A stretch of DNA of 64,000 nt from Celeribacter naphthalenivorans (GCF_020524585.1 NZ_JAIVLK010000002.1:186001-250000); one strand, 5' to 3'; counted from the first letter of the stretch, positions 43,458 to 53,207 are shown. Made by a program: numbers and translations. Notes: generated by a model from the letters alone, not told the origin.

Positions 43458-43499
43458 TACGACCAAAGGATAGGAGGGTCGCAGGGGGCCTACGACCAA
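43458..43499. promoter_or_regulatory. CGAC-N4-GTCG half-sites, site 5
   Basis: TACGACCAAAG (43458-43468) and TACGACCAA (43491-43499) repeat the left half of the island motif twice, 33 nt apart. The region lies between the divergent binding-protein gene and the PQQ dehydrogenase gene. The spacing of three helical turns suits cooperative binding. Confidence 0.58.
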
Positions 43500-43593
43500 T
43501 GGCCAATATCCGCCGGAACGGCCCTGTCAATAATGGATGAACATGAGCCGTGGTCCATACGTCAGGGGTGCGGTCTGCTATGGGAGGACTAAA

Positions 43594-45360
43594 ATGAACA
43601 GGTTTGTAACGGCTGCGACGGCGGCCATCATGAGCTTTGGGTTTGCGGGCGGGGGCGTTGCCGGGGTCACCGAGGAAGACCTTTTGAACGACGCCAGCAC
43701 GCCGGGCGATGTGTTGACCAACGGCATGGGGCGCGATCTTCAGCGCTACTCACCGCTCGACACGCTTAACAAAGACAACATCCAAAACCTTTTCCCGGCC
43801 TGGGCCTTCAGCTTTGGCGGCGAGAAGCAACGGGGTCAGGAAACCCAGCCGCTGATTTACGATGGCGTCATGTATGTGACGGGGTCGTATTCGCGGATGT
43901 ATGCGATCGATCTGAAAACCGGCGAGGAGCTTTGGCAGTATGACGCACGTCTGCCCGAAGGCATTCTGCCGTGCTGTGACGTGATCAACCGCGGTGGCGC
44001 GATTTATGGCGACAACATCTATTTCGGCACGCTGGATGCGCGCATCGTGGCGCTGGATCTGAAGACCGGCGATGTGAAATGGAACAAGAAAATCGCTGAC
44101 TACAAAGAGGGCTATTCCTATACGGCAGCGCCTTTGATCGTGAACGGTCTGGTGATCACCGGCAACTCTGGCGGTGAATTCGGCATCGTCGGCGAAGTGC
44201 AAGCGCGTGACGCCGAAACTGGCGATCTGGTCTGGACCCGTCCGGTGATCGAGGGACATATGGGCACGCTCAATGGCGAAGAAAGCACCATGACCGGCAC
44301 GCTCAACGCGACATGGCCGGGCGATATGTGGAAGACCGGCGGCGGCGCCACATGGCTTGGCGGGTCTTATGATGCGGATACCGACACGCTGGTCTTTGGC
44401 ACCGGCAACCCGGCGCCGTGGAACTCGCATCTGCGCAATGCCGGCACGCCGACCGAGGGCAACGCGGGCGACAACCTCTATGCCGCCTCGCGTCTGGGCA
44501 TCGACCCGGCCACCGGCGAGATCAAATGGCATTTCCAAACCACGCCGCGCGAGGGCTGGGACTTTGACGGGGTGAACGAGGTCGTGTCCTTCACCGACAA
44601 GGACGGCAACAAGCGTTATGCCACCGCCGACCGAAACGGGTTCTTCTACGTGCTGAACCGCGAAGACGGGGCTTTCGTGAACGCGACGCCGTTTGTGTCC
44701 AACATCACCTGGGCCGAGGGCATCGACGAGACGGGCCGCCCGATCTACATCGAGGACGCGCGTCCGGGCAATCCTTTGGAGGCCGAAAAGGGCGAAATGG
44801 TGTTCTCCGTGCCGTCCTTCCTGGGGGGTAAAAACTGGATGCCGATGGCGCACAGCCAGAAGACCGGCATGTTCTATGTGCCATCGAACGAATGGGGCAT
44901 GGACATCTGGAACGAGCCGATTTCCTATAAAAAAGGCGCAGCTTACCTTGGCGCGGGCTTTACCATCAAGCCGATCTTTGAAAGCCACATCGGGTCTTTG
45001 AAAGCCATCGAGCCGGAAACTGGCGACATCAAATGGGACTTCCAAAACGACGCACCGCTTTGGGGCGGGGTGATGACCACCGCGGGCGGCCTCGTGTTCT
45101 TCGGCACGCCTGAGGGTGAGTTCATTGCGCTCGATGACGAGACCGGTGAAAAGCTTTGGTCCTTCCAGACCGGCTCCGGCATCGTCGGCCAGCCGGTGAC
45201 CTATGAGTTCGAAGGCGAGCAATATGTCACCATCGTCTCCGGCTGGGGCGGCGCGGTTCCGCTCTGGGGCGGGGAAGTGGCCAAAAAGGTCAACTACCTG
45301 AACCAAGGCGGCACGGTCTGGACCTTTAAACTGCCGAAACAGCTGGCCATGGCGAACTGA
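43594..45360 (+). CDS. PQQ-dependent alcohol dehydrogenase, probably lanthanide type (PedH/XoxF-like)
   Basis: A 588-residue periplasmic quinoprotein that oxidises alcohols to aldehydes and hands electrons to cytochrome c. It has a signal peptide, eight-blade propeller repeats, and the adjacent Cys pair CC at 127-128 that forms the vicinal disulfide. In [11 protein letters not shown], Asp323 is the catalytic base. Asp325, two residues on, is the extra metal ligand typical of lanthanide-dependent XoxF/PedH enzymes (Ala or Ser in calcium types). There is no haem domain, so it is a type I quinoprotein. The ATG follows GGGAGGA. No pqq synthesis genes lie in the window. Confidence 0.93.
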   Translation: MNRFVTAATAAIMSFGFAGGGVAGVTEEDLLNDASTPGDVLTNGMGRDLQRYSPLDTLNKDNIQNLFPAWAFSFGGEKQRGQETQPLIYDGVMYVTGSYSRMYAIDLKTGEELWQYDARLPEGILPCCDVINRGGAIYGDNIYFGTLDARIVALDLKTGDVKWNKKIADYKEGYSYTAAPLIVNGLVITGNSGGEFGIVGEVQARDAETGDLVWTRPVIEGHMGTLNGEESTMTGTLNATWPGDMWKTGGGATWLGGSYDADTDTLVFGTGNPAPWNSHLRNAGTPTEGNAGDNLYAASRLGIDPATGEIKWHFQTTPREGWDFDGVNEVVSFTDKDGNKRYATADRNGFFYVLNREDGAFVNATPFVSNITWAEGIDETGRPIYIEDARPGNPLEAEKGEMVFSVPSFLGGKNWMPMAHSQKTGMFYVPSNEWGMDIWNEPISYKKGAAYLGAGFTIKPIFESHIGSLKAIEPETGDIKWDFQNDAPLWGGVMTTAGGLVFFGTPEGEFIALDDETGEKLWSFQTGSGIVGQPVTYEFEGEQYVTIVSGWGGAVPLWGGEVAKKVNYLNQGGTVWTFKLPKQLAMAN

Positions 45361-45409
45361 GATGGCAACTTGAGATGACGAAACGAGAGTGATCTCTTTC
45401 GACATGGAA

Positions 45410-45440
45410 AATGCGCCCTGAGAGCCAGGGCGCATTTTTT
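45410..45440. terminator. Bidirectional rho-independent terminator
   Basis: AATGCGCCCTG and CAGGGCGCATT form an 11-bp stem with a 5-nt loop, followed by TTTTT on the right and preceded by AAA on the left. It ends the rightward dehydrogenase transcript and the leftward liv operon. Confidence 0.88.
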
Positions 45441-45457
45441 ATGTGGGTGAGGGGAGC

Positions 45458-46156
45458 TTAAAAGTAAGCTTCGGTGATCAACTCACGGTTCTCGGCAATC
45501 GCCTCTGCGGTGCTGGCCAACCGCACTTGTCCCTTGCGAAGCACAACAATATCGGAGGCCAGTTGCAGCGCCACTTCGACGAATTGCTCCACGAGCAAGA
45601 CCCCCACGCCAGAGGCGGCCAGTTCCGAGACCACGCCGACCAGACGTTTGACGATCAAGGGCGCCAGACCCAACGACATCTCATCAATCAACACATAACG
45701 CGGACGCGCCATGAGGGCGTGACCGATGGCGAGCATCTGTTGCTGCCCGCCCGACATGGTGCCCGCGATCTGGCGTTTGCGTTCGGCCAACTCGGGGAAA
45801 AGCGCATAGACACGATCGAGCGCGTCCTTGGTTTCGGCCAAAGACAAAAGCGAGGCGGCGGCGCGCAGGTTGTCATCGACCGAGAGTTTCGAGAGCACCT
45901 GATGCCCCTCCGGCACGGCGGCGACACCGGCGGCGCGGATGAGGTTCGGGGCCTGCCCGGTTATTGGCTTGCCATCGGCGCGGATCTCGCCGCCCGTGAC
46001 GGGCAAAAGCCCGGCGATGCCCAGCACCAATTCGGATTTTCCGGCACCGTTGGCGCCCAAAAGCGCCGTCACCTTGCCGGGTTCGACGGTGAGCGAGACG
46101 TCTTTCAACACCGCAATGCCGTCTTTTTCGATGGTTACACCAGAAAGCTCAAGCAT
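45458..46156 (-). CDS. livF: Branched-chain-type ABC transporter ATPase LivF
   Basis: A 232-residue ATPase with Walker A GANGAGKS, signature SGGQQQMLAIGHAL and Walker B YVLIDEMSLGLAP, all LivF-like. The ATG at 46156 overlaps livG by 8 nt; the longer frame upstream has no start support. It is the last gene of the leftward ALDH-GMC-liv operon, followed by a terminator. Given its neighbours, the transporter more likely imports an aromatic or alcohol-derived compound than an amino acid. Confidence 0.88.
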   Translation of the reverse strand: MLELSGVTIEKDGIAVLKDVSLTVEPGKVTALLGANGAGKSELVLGIAGLLPVTGGEIRADGKPITGQAPNLIRAAGVAAVPEGHQVLSKLSVDDNLRAAASLLSLAETKDALDRVYALFPELAERKRQIAGTMSGGQQQMLAIGHALMARPRYVLIDEMSLGLAPLIVKRLVGVVSELAASGVGVLLVEQFVEVALQLASDIVVLRKGQVRLASTAEAIAENRELITEAYF

Positions 46157-46874
46157 GCTCTTCCTCCACTTCGATGCCGAGATAGGCCGCCTGAACCGCC
46201 GGATCGCGCAGCACCTCCGAGGTTGGGCCAAAGGCCACGCGTTTGCCGAAATCCAACACCAGCGTCTCGGCGCAGATGCGTTCGATCAGCTCGACGTCAT
46301 GGTCGATCACAAGCACCTTCGCGCCGGTCAGATCGTTGATGCCGAGGATCAAATCGCCGAGACGTTCGGTCTCCTCGGGCGTCAGGCCGCCTGCGGGTTC
46401 GTCGAACATGATCATCTTCGGGTGGCCGATGACACAGCGGGCGACATCGGTGAGACGGCGTTCGAAAGTGTTGAGATCGCGGCCCATTTTGTCCAATATC
46501 GCGGTCACACCGGCGAACTCGGCGGCACGTTCCAGATCAGCGCGTTTATCCGCGCGCGCCCCACGCAGGTGATCGGTGATCGCCATCAGGTTCTCGCGCA
46601 CGGTCAGGTCATTGGCGATCTGTTCCTTTTGGAACGACCGGCGCAGACCCCATTGCACGCGCTTGTGCGGGGCGAGTTTGACCAGATCGGTGCCCTCGAC
46701 AATCACATGGCCGTTGTGGGCGTCCAGAAAGCCGGAGATCACATTCATCGTCGTCGTCTTGCCCGCGCCATTCGGCCCGATGAGGCCAGAGACATTGGCG
46801 GAGAACTCGGCGCCGATGTGATCGAGCGCCACGACACCGCCGAAGCGCACGGTGAGATTTTCAATGGAAATCAT
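46149..46874 (-). CDS. livG: Branched-chain-type ABC transporter ATPase LivG
   Basis: A 241-residue ATPase with Walker A GPNGAGKT, the LivG-type loop RSFQKEQIANDLTVRENLMA, a divergent signature region (FERRLTDVARCVIGHP, where LSGG is replaced) and Walker B MIMFDEPAGGLTP. The lost canonical signature is unusual but occurs in some Liv-like systems. It overlaps livM by 4 nt and livF by 8 nt. Confidence 0.88.
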   Translation of the reverse strand: MISIENLTVRFGGVVALDHIGAEFSANVSGLIGPNGAGKTTTMNVISGFLDAHNGHVIVEGTDLVKLAPHKRVQWGLRRSFQKEQIANDLTVRENLMAITDHLRGARADKRADLERAAEFAGVTAILDKMGRDLNTFERRLTDVARCVIGHPKMIMFDEPAGGLTPEETERLGDLILGINDLTGAKVLVIDHDVELIERICAETLVLDFGKRVAFGPTSEVLRDPAVQAAYLGIEVEEEHA

Positions 46875-47860
46875 GCCTTGGCTCCTTTTTTGTCGGACTT
46901 TGCGCCGGGGATCAGGGCACGCACCGCGCCATTGATCTGACCGGCCAGCCCGTCAGGCGCGGTCATCACCGCGTGGAGCAGGGCCGCGCCAAAGATCACC
47001 AGAGACAGATCGGCATCGACGCCCCAGTTGTTCAACAGTCCCGGCACGACGCGGAACAGCACGGCGGCAATCACCGCCCCATACCAGAAGCGTGCACCGC
47101 CGACGATGACGAGAGCAAAGAGCATGACGCTTTCGCTGGCGCGGAAGGTGGCGGAGTCCAACAGGCCAAGGCTCCCGGCCAAGAGACCGCCGCCCAAGCC
47201 CGCGAGCAGGCCCGACAGCCCAAAGGCCCAGGTTTTATAGAGCGTGACATTGACGCCAGAGGCGAGAGCGGCGGCTTCGGATTTGCGGATAAGCGCCCAG
47301 GCGCGGCCCGGGGCCATACGGCGGTGCAGCTCGATCAGCACGAAGCCAATCACCAGCCAGACCATCGTGTAGCGCAGGTAGGCGGCATCGCTTTGGGCCA
47401 GGAGAGGCCGGCGCATGTCGGCGGCAAAGGTGGTGCCAACGCCCCAGAAGCCCGCCGCGCCATTCGGGAATTGCTTGGCAGTGAAAACGATGTCGAGACC
47501 GGCGGCAAACATCAGGGTGATGAGCGCCAGATAGAGCCCGCGCATCCGGAGCGCCGGAAGCGCGATGAGATTGCCCAGAAACATCGTGACTGCGCCCGCG
47601 ACCATCAGGTTGATCTCAAACGGAAAGTTGAAGGCATGGTTGAGGCGCAGCGTGACCCAGCCGCCCACGCCCATCAGGCCGACCTGCACGAGGCTGACCA
47701 TGCCGAGGCGGGTGTAGAGGAATCCGGCCCCCGCGGCAGCCATGGCGAACGTGGTGGTAGAGGTGAAAATCTTGATCCATTGCCCGCCCGCAAATGCCGG
47801 CAGCACAAGGATCAGCGCAAGGCCAAAGACGGCCCAGATCGTGTTGGTGGTCGAACGCAT
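46871..47860 (-). CDS. livM: Branched-chain-type ABC transporter permease LivM
   Basis: A 329-residue permease with about nine membrane helices and the LivM motif region GLYLALITLMFAAGLDIVF, followed by EAAALASGVNVTLYKTWAFG. The start was set at the ATG at 47860, which overlaps the livH stop (TGATG); a TTG one codon earlier is possible. It pairs with LivH to form the membrane channel of the importer. Confidence 0.9.
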   Translation of the reverse strand: MRSTTNTIWAVFGLALILVLPAFAGGQWIKIFTSTTTFAMAAAGAGFLYTRLGMVSLVQVGLMGVGGWVTLRLNHAFNFPFEINLMVAGAVTMFLGNLIALPALRMRGLYLALITLMFAAGLDIVFTAKQFPNGAAGFWGVGTTFAADMRRPLLAQSDAAYLRYTMVWLVIGFVLIELHRRMAPGRAWALIRKSEAAALASGVNVTLYKTWAFGLSGLLAGLGGGLLAGSLGLLDSATFRASESVMLFALVIVGGARFWYGAVIAAVLFRVVPGLLNNWGVDADLSLVIFGAALLHAVMTAPDGLAGQINGAVRALIPGAKSDKKGAKA

Positions 47861-48813
47861 CAATCGTCTCCCGCGAAGGTCAGGCGGCGGCCCCGGTTCA
47901 TCGCCAAAAGGACGAGCGCCGCGATCACGAAGGGCGCGATGGGGCGCACCTGTTTGAACGTGTCGGAAAAGGTGAGAAGGCTTTCGATCACCCCGATGGT
48001 CAAACCGCCCATGAGCACATCGGGCAGGCTCTGGAGACGGCCACAGATTGCGGCGGCGATGCTTGGGATGACCATAAAGGTGATGACGGAGGGCTCAAGC
48101 CGCACCAGATCGCCGAACATCAGCCCGGTGAAGCCGAACAACAGACCGGAAAGGCCCCAGGCCATGGTCTCGACCTTCAGGATCGGGATGCCGATCAGCG
48201 AAGAAATCGAGCGGTTGTTGGCCAGCGCGCGCATCTGAAGCCCGACGCGGGTGACGTTGAGCGAGACAGTGATGCCGATCACCAGAAGCACGGCGGCGGC
48301 CACCACGATCAGACGGGTGACAGTGACACGCAGACCGACGATCATCACGGCCATATTGTCGGTCGGCAGCGAGAACTTGCGCGGCTCATCGGGGAAGATA
48401 AAGGCCACGACGCCAAGGATCGCGATGGCATAGCCCAGCGAGGCGACGGCTTTGACCACGGGCTCGCGCCAAGCCATTTGCGGCGCAATCATGCGGCCAT
48501 AAAACAGCGCCAGAGCGACACCGATGGCGAGACCCAAGGCCCATGCCAGCGGCCCGAAAAGGCCCCATTGCGCGAATTGCCAGGCGGCCATGACTGCGGC
48601 CATGCCGATGGCGCCCGCCGACAGGTTCAACACGCCGGTCGCGCGATAGAGCACCACAAGCCCGATGCCGCCAAGCGCATAAAGCGAGCCGACGGCGAGG
48701 CCTGACACGATGAACATTCCCTGAACCATGACGGGTTTCCCCGACCCGAGCCAAAGCGCAGTTCCTGCGCAGACTGCGAGACAGAGCGCAGCCGTCCGTA
48801 GCACTTGCCACAT
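47860..48813 (-). CDS. livH: Branched-chain-type ABC transporter permease LivH
   Basis: A 317-residue permease with about eight helices, the typical start FIVSGLAVGSLYALGGIGLV and the motif ATGVLNLSAGAIGM. The ATG at 48813 follows AGGGGAAAG; the frame continues upstream without a supported start. It lies 90 nt downstream of the binding-protein gene in the same operon. Confidence 0.9.
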   Translation of the reverse strand: MWQVLRTAALCLAVCAGTALWLGSGKPVMVQGMFIVSGLAVGSLYALGGIGLVVLYRATGVLNLSAGAIGMAAVMAAWQFAQWGLFGPLAWALGLAIGVALALFYGRMIAPQMAWREPVVKAVASLGYAIAILGVVAFIFPDEPRKFSLPTDNMAVMIVGLRVTVTRLIVVAAAVLLVIGITVSLNVTRVGLQMRALANNRSISSLIGIPILKVETMAWGLSGLLFGFTGLMFGDLVRLEPSVITFMVIPSIAAAICGRLQSLPDVLMGGLTIGVIESLLTFSDTFKQVRPIAPFVIAALVLLAMNRGRRLTFAGDD

Positions 48814-48903
48814 GATCTTTCCCCTGATTTCAAATGGGTGCCGCGCCCCCTGTTTCGGAGGCCGTATAGACGCCAAGGAGCGCGGCAGGTCTGCGTTGGG
48901 AGG

Positions 48904-50154
48904 TCAGCGCAGGCCGAGCGCCTCTTCCTGTTCGAAGATCGGCGCGAAATACGGGCTGTCGTATTCGAAACAGTCACGCACGGTTTCAAAGCCACCGTCT
49001 TTCACCACCACCATGGTGCCCGCGTGGTTCGGCATGTGACGGTCGGCCTCGCCCACGTAGAAGGGGCCACAGACCAGATCGCTCTCATAGCCGTTGATCG
49101 CGGTGATCGCCTCGGTCACTTTCGCGCGGTCGTCGAGATCGGCGGGGTCCATGCCCAACAGCGTGTCGACAAAGATCTTGGCCGACAGGAAACCCGCCTG
49201 GCTGAAGCTGTCGCGCGGGTCTTTTGCGTCACCGTAGGCGTCCATCACGGCGAGCCAGTTGGTGGCATCCTCGCCGCCCTTGTCCCAGGGCGTCATCTCG
49301 GCGCTTACGAAGAGTTTGCCATCCCAATAGTCGCCCAGAGCGCCCGGCACATCACGGTCGTAGAGCGGGGTGGAGGAGGCCCATTGGTAGGCGTCGCCCA
49401 GACCTTGCTCTTCGGCGGCTTTGAGCACGGCGATGCCGAGACCGGCGGGCAGGTTGACGATGATCGTGTCGGCGCCGGAGGCAATGGCTTCCAAGAGACC
49501 GGAGTTCACGTCCGGCGAGGCCGGATTGAGGTAGACGCCGGTGCCAGACAAGCCTTTCGATTCCATATATTCCACGGCCGCGCCACAGGACCACGGGCCG
49601 GAGTTCGGGATGGTGAGCGCAATACAAGACACGTTCTGCGCGCCTTTTTCCTCGACCATATACATCGCCGCGCCGATGGAGGACGGAAGCGGGCCCTGGT
49701 TCGTCGAGACGATGTTCGAGCTTTCGAAACACTCAGACGCGGCACAGGCGGAGGCCATGGTCATCACGTTTTGGTCTTTGTAAAAGCCTGAGTTCACAGA
49801 CATTTCCACGAAGGAGCCGTTGCCCACCAAGGCGACGACATCTTCGTCGACCACCAGTTTGGAGGCGGCTTGCGAGGCCAGCTCCGGGTTCCACTGGTCG
49901 TTTTCCACGAGGTACTCAATCGGGCGACCGTTGATGCCGCCATTGGCGTTCACACAGTCGAAATAGGCCGCCGCCGCCGTGGTCGAGGACGAAAAATCCC
50001 CCGGCGCCGCATTGCCATGGATGCCGCCGACTTTGATCGGCGCGCCGGTGGCGGCCTCGCCCGTGTTGGCGCCACAGCTCGGCGCCGCAAAGGCCGCACC
50101 GGCTGCAAAGATCAGGCCCATCGCGGTGCCCGTGGTCTTGAGTGTCTTCAACAT
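48904..50154 (-). CDS. ABC substrate-binding protein, LivK-like
   Basis: A 416-residue exported protein (signal peptide near 1-23, ending AAFA) with the type I periplasmic binding fold: IKVGGIHGNAAPGDFSSSTT, DCVNANGGINGRPIEYLVEN. Several Cys residues (SCGANTG, ACAASECFES, SCIALT, WSCG) suggest disulfides, uncommon in LivK proteins of amino acids. The ATG follows GGGAGGAAAG. The ligand is probably the substrate or product of the alcohol and aldehyde dehydrogenases encoded upstream. Confidence 0.88.
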   Translation of the reverse strand: MLKTLKTTGTAMGLIFAAGAAFAAPSCGANTGEAATGAPIKVGGIHGNAAPGDFSSSTTAAAAYFDCVNANGGINGRPIEYLVENDQWNPELASQAASKLVVDEDVVALVGNGSFVEMSVNSGFYKDQNVMTMASACAASECFESSNIVSTNQGPLPSSIGAAMYMVEEKGAQNVSCIALTIPNSGPWSCGAAVEYMESKGLSGTGVYLNPASPDVNSGLLEAIASGADTIIVNLPAGLGIAVLKAAEEQGLGDAYQWASSTPLYDRDVPGALGDYWDGKLFVSAEMTPWDKGGEDATNWLAVMDAYGDAKDPRDSFSQAGFLSAKIFVDTLLGMDPADLDDRAKVTEAITAINGYESDLVCGPFYVGEADRHMPNHAGTMVVVKDGGFETVRDCFEYDSPYFAPIFEQEEALGLR

Positions 50155-50185
50155 GTTCTTTCCTCCCTGGTTTAACGTTGCGGTC

Positions 50186-51790
50186 TTAGGCGACCGCAAC
50201 GGTTTCTTTGCCGGTGATGAAGCGCGAACAACGTTCTGCGATCATGATCACCGGAGCATTGGTGTTGCCGGACACGAGCGTCGGCATGACGGAGGCGTCC
50301 GCCACACGAAGCCCCTCCAGGCCCCGCACACGCAGCTCACTGTCGACGACCGACATCTTGTCGCTTTCCACACCCATCTTGGCGGTGCCGCTGGGGTGGA
50401 ACACGGTTTTGCAGGTCTGGCGCACGTAGTCGCGCAGCGCGTCCATGTCGTTTTCCAGACCCTCGACGGGCAGCGCACGACGTTTGATAAATTTCTGCAT
50501 CGCGGGCGCGTTCATGATGTCGATGGCCTTGAGCACACCGCGGGTCAGCACCTCGAGATCGTCATTGTCGCGGAAGGTCGCGGCATCGAAGAGCGCCTTG
50601 TCCTTCGGGTTCGAGGAGCGCAGACGCACGGAGCCGCGCGATTTCGGACGCAGGAAACAGGGCGCGATCTGGAAGCCGTGGGCCTCGATCGGATCACGGT
50701 CGACCCAACCCGCCATGAAGGGGATGCAGTGGAATTGCACATCGGGCTGGCCCGCGCCGGACACATCGGCAAAGCCGCCGCATTCCACCACGTTGGAGGC
50801 CACAAGCCCGGTGTTGGTCAAGAGATAGCGCAGCATGTGACGCACGGCCTTGAGACCTTTGTCCTCGCGGTAGAGCGAGATCGGCTCATAGGTCTCGCCC
50901 TGCACGGTGCTTTCCATATGGTCCTGATAGTTCGAACCGACACCGGGCAGATCGGCCACGACCTCGATGCCGTGTTCGCGCAGATGTTCCGCAGGACCGA
51001 CGCCCGAGAGCTGCATCAGACGCGGGGTCTCGATGGCGCCGGCGCAGAGGATGATCTCGCCCTTGGCGGTCATTTTGCGCCCGTCTTCCAACTCGACGCC
51101 CGCGGCGCGTTTGCCTTCGAACAGGATTTTTCCGACGCGGGTCTGCGTCATGATCGTCAGGTTCTTGCGCTTTTCCGCCTTGCGCAAAAACGCCTGCGCG
51201 GAGGACCAGCGGCGGCCATTGTGGGTGGTGGACTGGTAAAAGCCCACGCCCTCTTGCTCGGCGCCGTTGAAATCGGGGTTGTAGGGCAGGCCGACCTCTT
51301 GGCCCGCGCGGATGAAGGCGCGCGACAGCGGGTGTTTGTTCGGCGCCTCTGAGACGCGCACTTCGCCCTCCGTGCCGTGGAAGCCATCGGAGAAGACCAT
51401 GTTGTTCTCGACATCGCGAAACGCCGGAAGCACGTCCTCGTAGGACCAGCCTGTGTTGCCGAGCTGCGCCCATTGGTTGTAGTCGTTGGCATGGCCGCGA
51501 ATGTAGATCATCGCGTTCACCGACGAGCCGCCGCCGATGACATGGCCCTGAAGCACCACGGATTCCCGCCCGTTCACGCCCTCGTCGCGTTCGCCCACAT
51601 AAGGCACGATGTCGCGGCCTTTTTCGATGACTTTGAAGAAGGTCGAGGGGATGTGGATGTAGGGGTGGCTGTCGCGGTGGCCGCTCTCGATCAGAAGGAC
51701 ACGTTTGCTGCTGTCTTCCGAGAGGCGGGAGGCCATGACACAGCCCGAAGACCCACCGCCGACGACGATGTAATCGAATTCCTGAGACAT
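50186..51790 (-). CDS. GMC-family FAD alcohol dehydrogenase (choline dehydrogenase-like)
   Basis: A 534-residue flavoprotein of the glucose-methanol-choline family that oxidises an alcohol to an aldehyde. The FAD site is VVGGGSSGC near the start with LLIESG after it. The family signatures are GHVIGGGSSVNAMIYIRG and GAIETPRLMQLSGVGP. The catalytic His lies in FHPSGTAKMG and the partner Asn in SGNTNAPVI. There is no signal peptide, so it is cytoplasmic or membrane-associated. It is encoded between an aldehyde dehydrogenase and an importer, so uptake, alcohol oxidation and aldehyde oxidation are linked. The alcohol is not evident; choline is less likely, as no betaine genes are near. Confidence 0.9.
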   Translation of the reverse strand: MSQEFDYIVVGGGSSGCVMASRLSEDSSKRVLLIESGHRDSHPYIHIPSTFFKVIEKGRDIVPYVGERDEGVNGRESVVLQGHVIGGGSSVNAMIYIRGHANDYNQWAQLGNTGWSYEDVLPAFRDVENNMVFSDGFHGTEGEVRVSEAPNKHPLSRAFIRAGQEVGLPYNPDFNGAEQEGVGFYQSTTHNGRRWSSAQAFLRKAEKRKNLTIMTQTRVGKILFEGKRAAGVELEDGRKMTAKGEIILCAGAIETPRLMQLSGVGPAEHLREHGIEVVADLPGVGSNYQDHMESTVQGETYEPISLYREDKGLKAVRHMLRYLLTNTGLVASNVVECGGFADVSGAGQPDVQFHCIPFMAGWVDRDPIEAHGFQIAPCFLRPKSRGSVRLRSSNPKDKALFDAATFRDNDDLEVLTRGVLKAIDIMNAPAMQKFIKRRALPVEGLENDMDALRDYVRQTCKTVFHPSGTAKMGVESDKMSVVDSELRVRGLEGLRVADASVMPTLVSGNTNAPVIMIAERCSRFITGKETVAVA

Positions 51791-51800
51791 GTTTTTTCCC

Positions 51801-53207
51801 TTAGATATGAAGGACCTGGATCTCGGTGTTCTCGAAGAGGCCTTCTTCGCCGAACTCCCGGCCGATCCCGGACATTTTGGCACCACCGAAAGGCGCAACC
51901 GGGTTGAGACCGCCGTGGCTGTTGATCCACGCCGTGCCGCATTCGAGGCGGAGCGCCAGTGCCTTGGCTTTCTCGATGTCTTTCGACCAGATCGAGCCGC
52001 CGAGACCGTTTTCGCTGGCGTTGGCGGCTTTGATTGCCTCTTCAACGTCCGTGAAACGGATGATCGGCAGGGCGGGGCCAAATTGCTCTTCGTGAATGAG
52101 CGGCGCGTCGTCCGGCAGATCGGAGATCAGCGTGATCGGGAAGAACAGGCCTTCGTCCGGGGCGCCGCCCAAAAGCACATTGCCGCTCTGGACCGCGTCG
52201 GCGACCAGCGCGCTGACTTTGTCGAATTGCATCTTGTTGGCGACCGGACCCAAGACGCTGGCGTCATCGAGACCGTTGCCCATTTTCACGGTGCGCGCAT
52301 AGGCGACGAGGGCGTCGCAGACGGCGTCGTGGATGTCGTCATGGACGTAAAGGCGTTTCATCGCGGCACAGGTCTGGCCGTTGTTGATGAAGGCGCCCCA
52401 GAACAGCTTTTCGGCGATCTCTTCGGGGTCGCAATCCGGCAGGACGATGCCCGCGTCATTGCCGCCGAGTTCGAGCGTCAGGCGTTTCATCGTGTCGGCG
52501 GCGGATTTCATCACCCGCGCGCCGGTGGCGCAGGAGCCGGTGAAGACGATCTTGCCAATGTCCGGGTGGGACGACATGGCGGCGCCGATGTTGTCGAGCG
52601 TGTCGTCAGAGGTCACCACGTTCAGCACCCCCGCCGGAAGCGTCGCGGCCATGGCGGCGACAACCTGAAGCGTCGAGAGCGGCGTGAAGGGGGAGGGTTT
52701 GATCACCACGGTGTTGCCCGCGCGCAGCGCCGGCACGATGTGCCAGATCGCGATCATCACCGGCCAGTTCCATGGCGTGATGGAGCCGACGACACCAATG
52801 GCTTTGCGGTGCAGCTCGACGCGGCCTTCGTTATTGTCCTGAAGCACTTTCACCGGCAGCTCGAGGCTTGCAGTGTGGCCGGTCCAGGCCATCGCACCGC
52901 CAAGCTCAAAGCGCGAGCCCATGCCATTGAGCGGCTTGCCCTGTTCGAGCGTCAGCGTGTGGGCGATCTCATCAGCATTGGCCTCGATCGCTTTCACAAG
53001 CGCGGCACAACGCGCCTGACGTTCCGCATCCGGCAGCGCGGACCAAGCGGGAAAGGCGGCTTTCGCGGCGGCCACGGCGCGGTTCAAATCGTCCACCGTC
53101 GCATTGGGCGCGCGGCCAACCAATTCCCCCGTCGCAGGGTTAAATACATCAAAGGTTTTGGAACCGAGGACGCTTTGTCCGTCGATGGTCATGCCGAGTT
53201 CCAGCAT
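51801..53207 (-). CDS. NAD(P)-dependent aldehyde dehydrogenase
   Basis: A 468-residue aldehyde dehydrogenase. The coenzyme-binding region is GSITPWNWPVMIAIWHIVPA, the general-base Glu lies in LELGGNDAG and the catalytic Cys in NNGQTCAAMKR. The C-terminal motif GTAWINSHGGLNPVAPFGG is typical. The ATG at 53207 has GGGAGGAG just upstream. It is the first gene of the operon and probably oxidises the aldehyde made by the GMC enzyme. It is divergent from a FeaR-like regulator, and FeaR controls phenylacetaldehyde dehydrogenase in E. coli, so an aromatic aldehyde is a reasonable guess. Confidence 0.9.
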   Translation of the reverse strand: MLELGMTIDGQSVLGSKTFDVFNPATGELVGRAPNATVDDLNRAVAAAKAAFPAWSALPDAERQARCAALVKAIEANADEIAHTLTLEQGKPLNGMGSRFELGGAMAWTGHTASLELPVKVLQDNNEGRVELHRKAIGVVGSITPWNWPVMIAIWHIVPALRAGNTVVIKPSPFTPLSTLQVVAAMAATLPAGVLNVVTSDDTLDNIGAAMSSHPDIGKIVFTGSCATGARVMKSAADTMKRLTLELGGNDAGIVLPDCDPEEIAEKLFWGAFINNGQTCAAMKRLYVHDDIHDAVCDALVAYARTVKMGNGLDDASVLGPVANKMQFDKVSALVADAVQSGNVLLGGAPDEGLFFPITLISDLPDDAPLIHEEQFGPALPIIRFTDVEEAIKAANASENGLGGSIWSKDIEKAKALALRLECGTAWINSHGGLNPVAPFGGAKMSGIGREFGEEGLFENTEIQVLHI

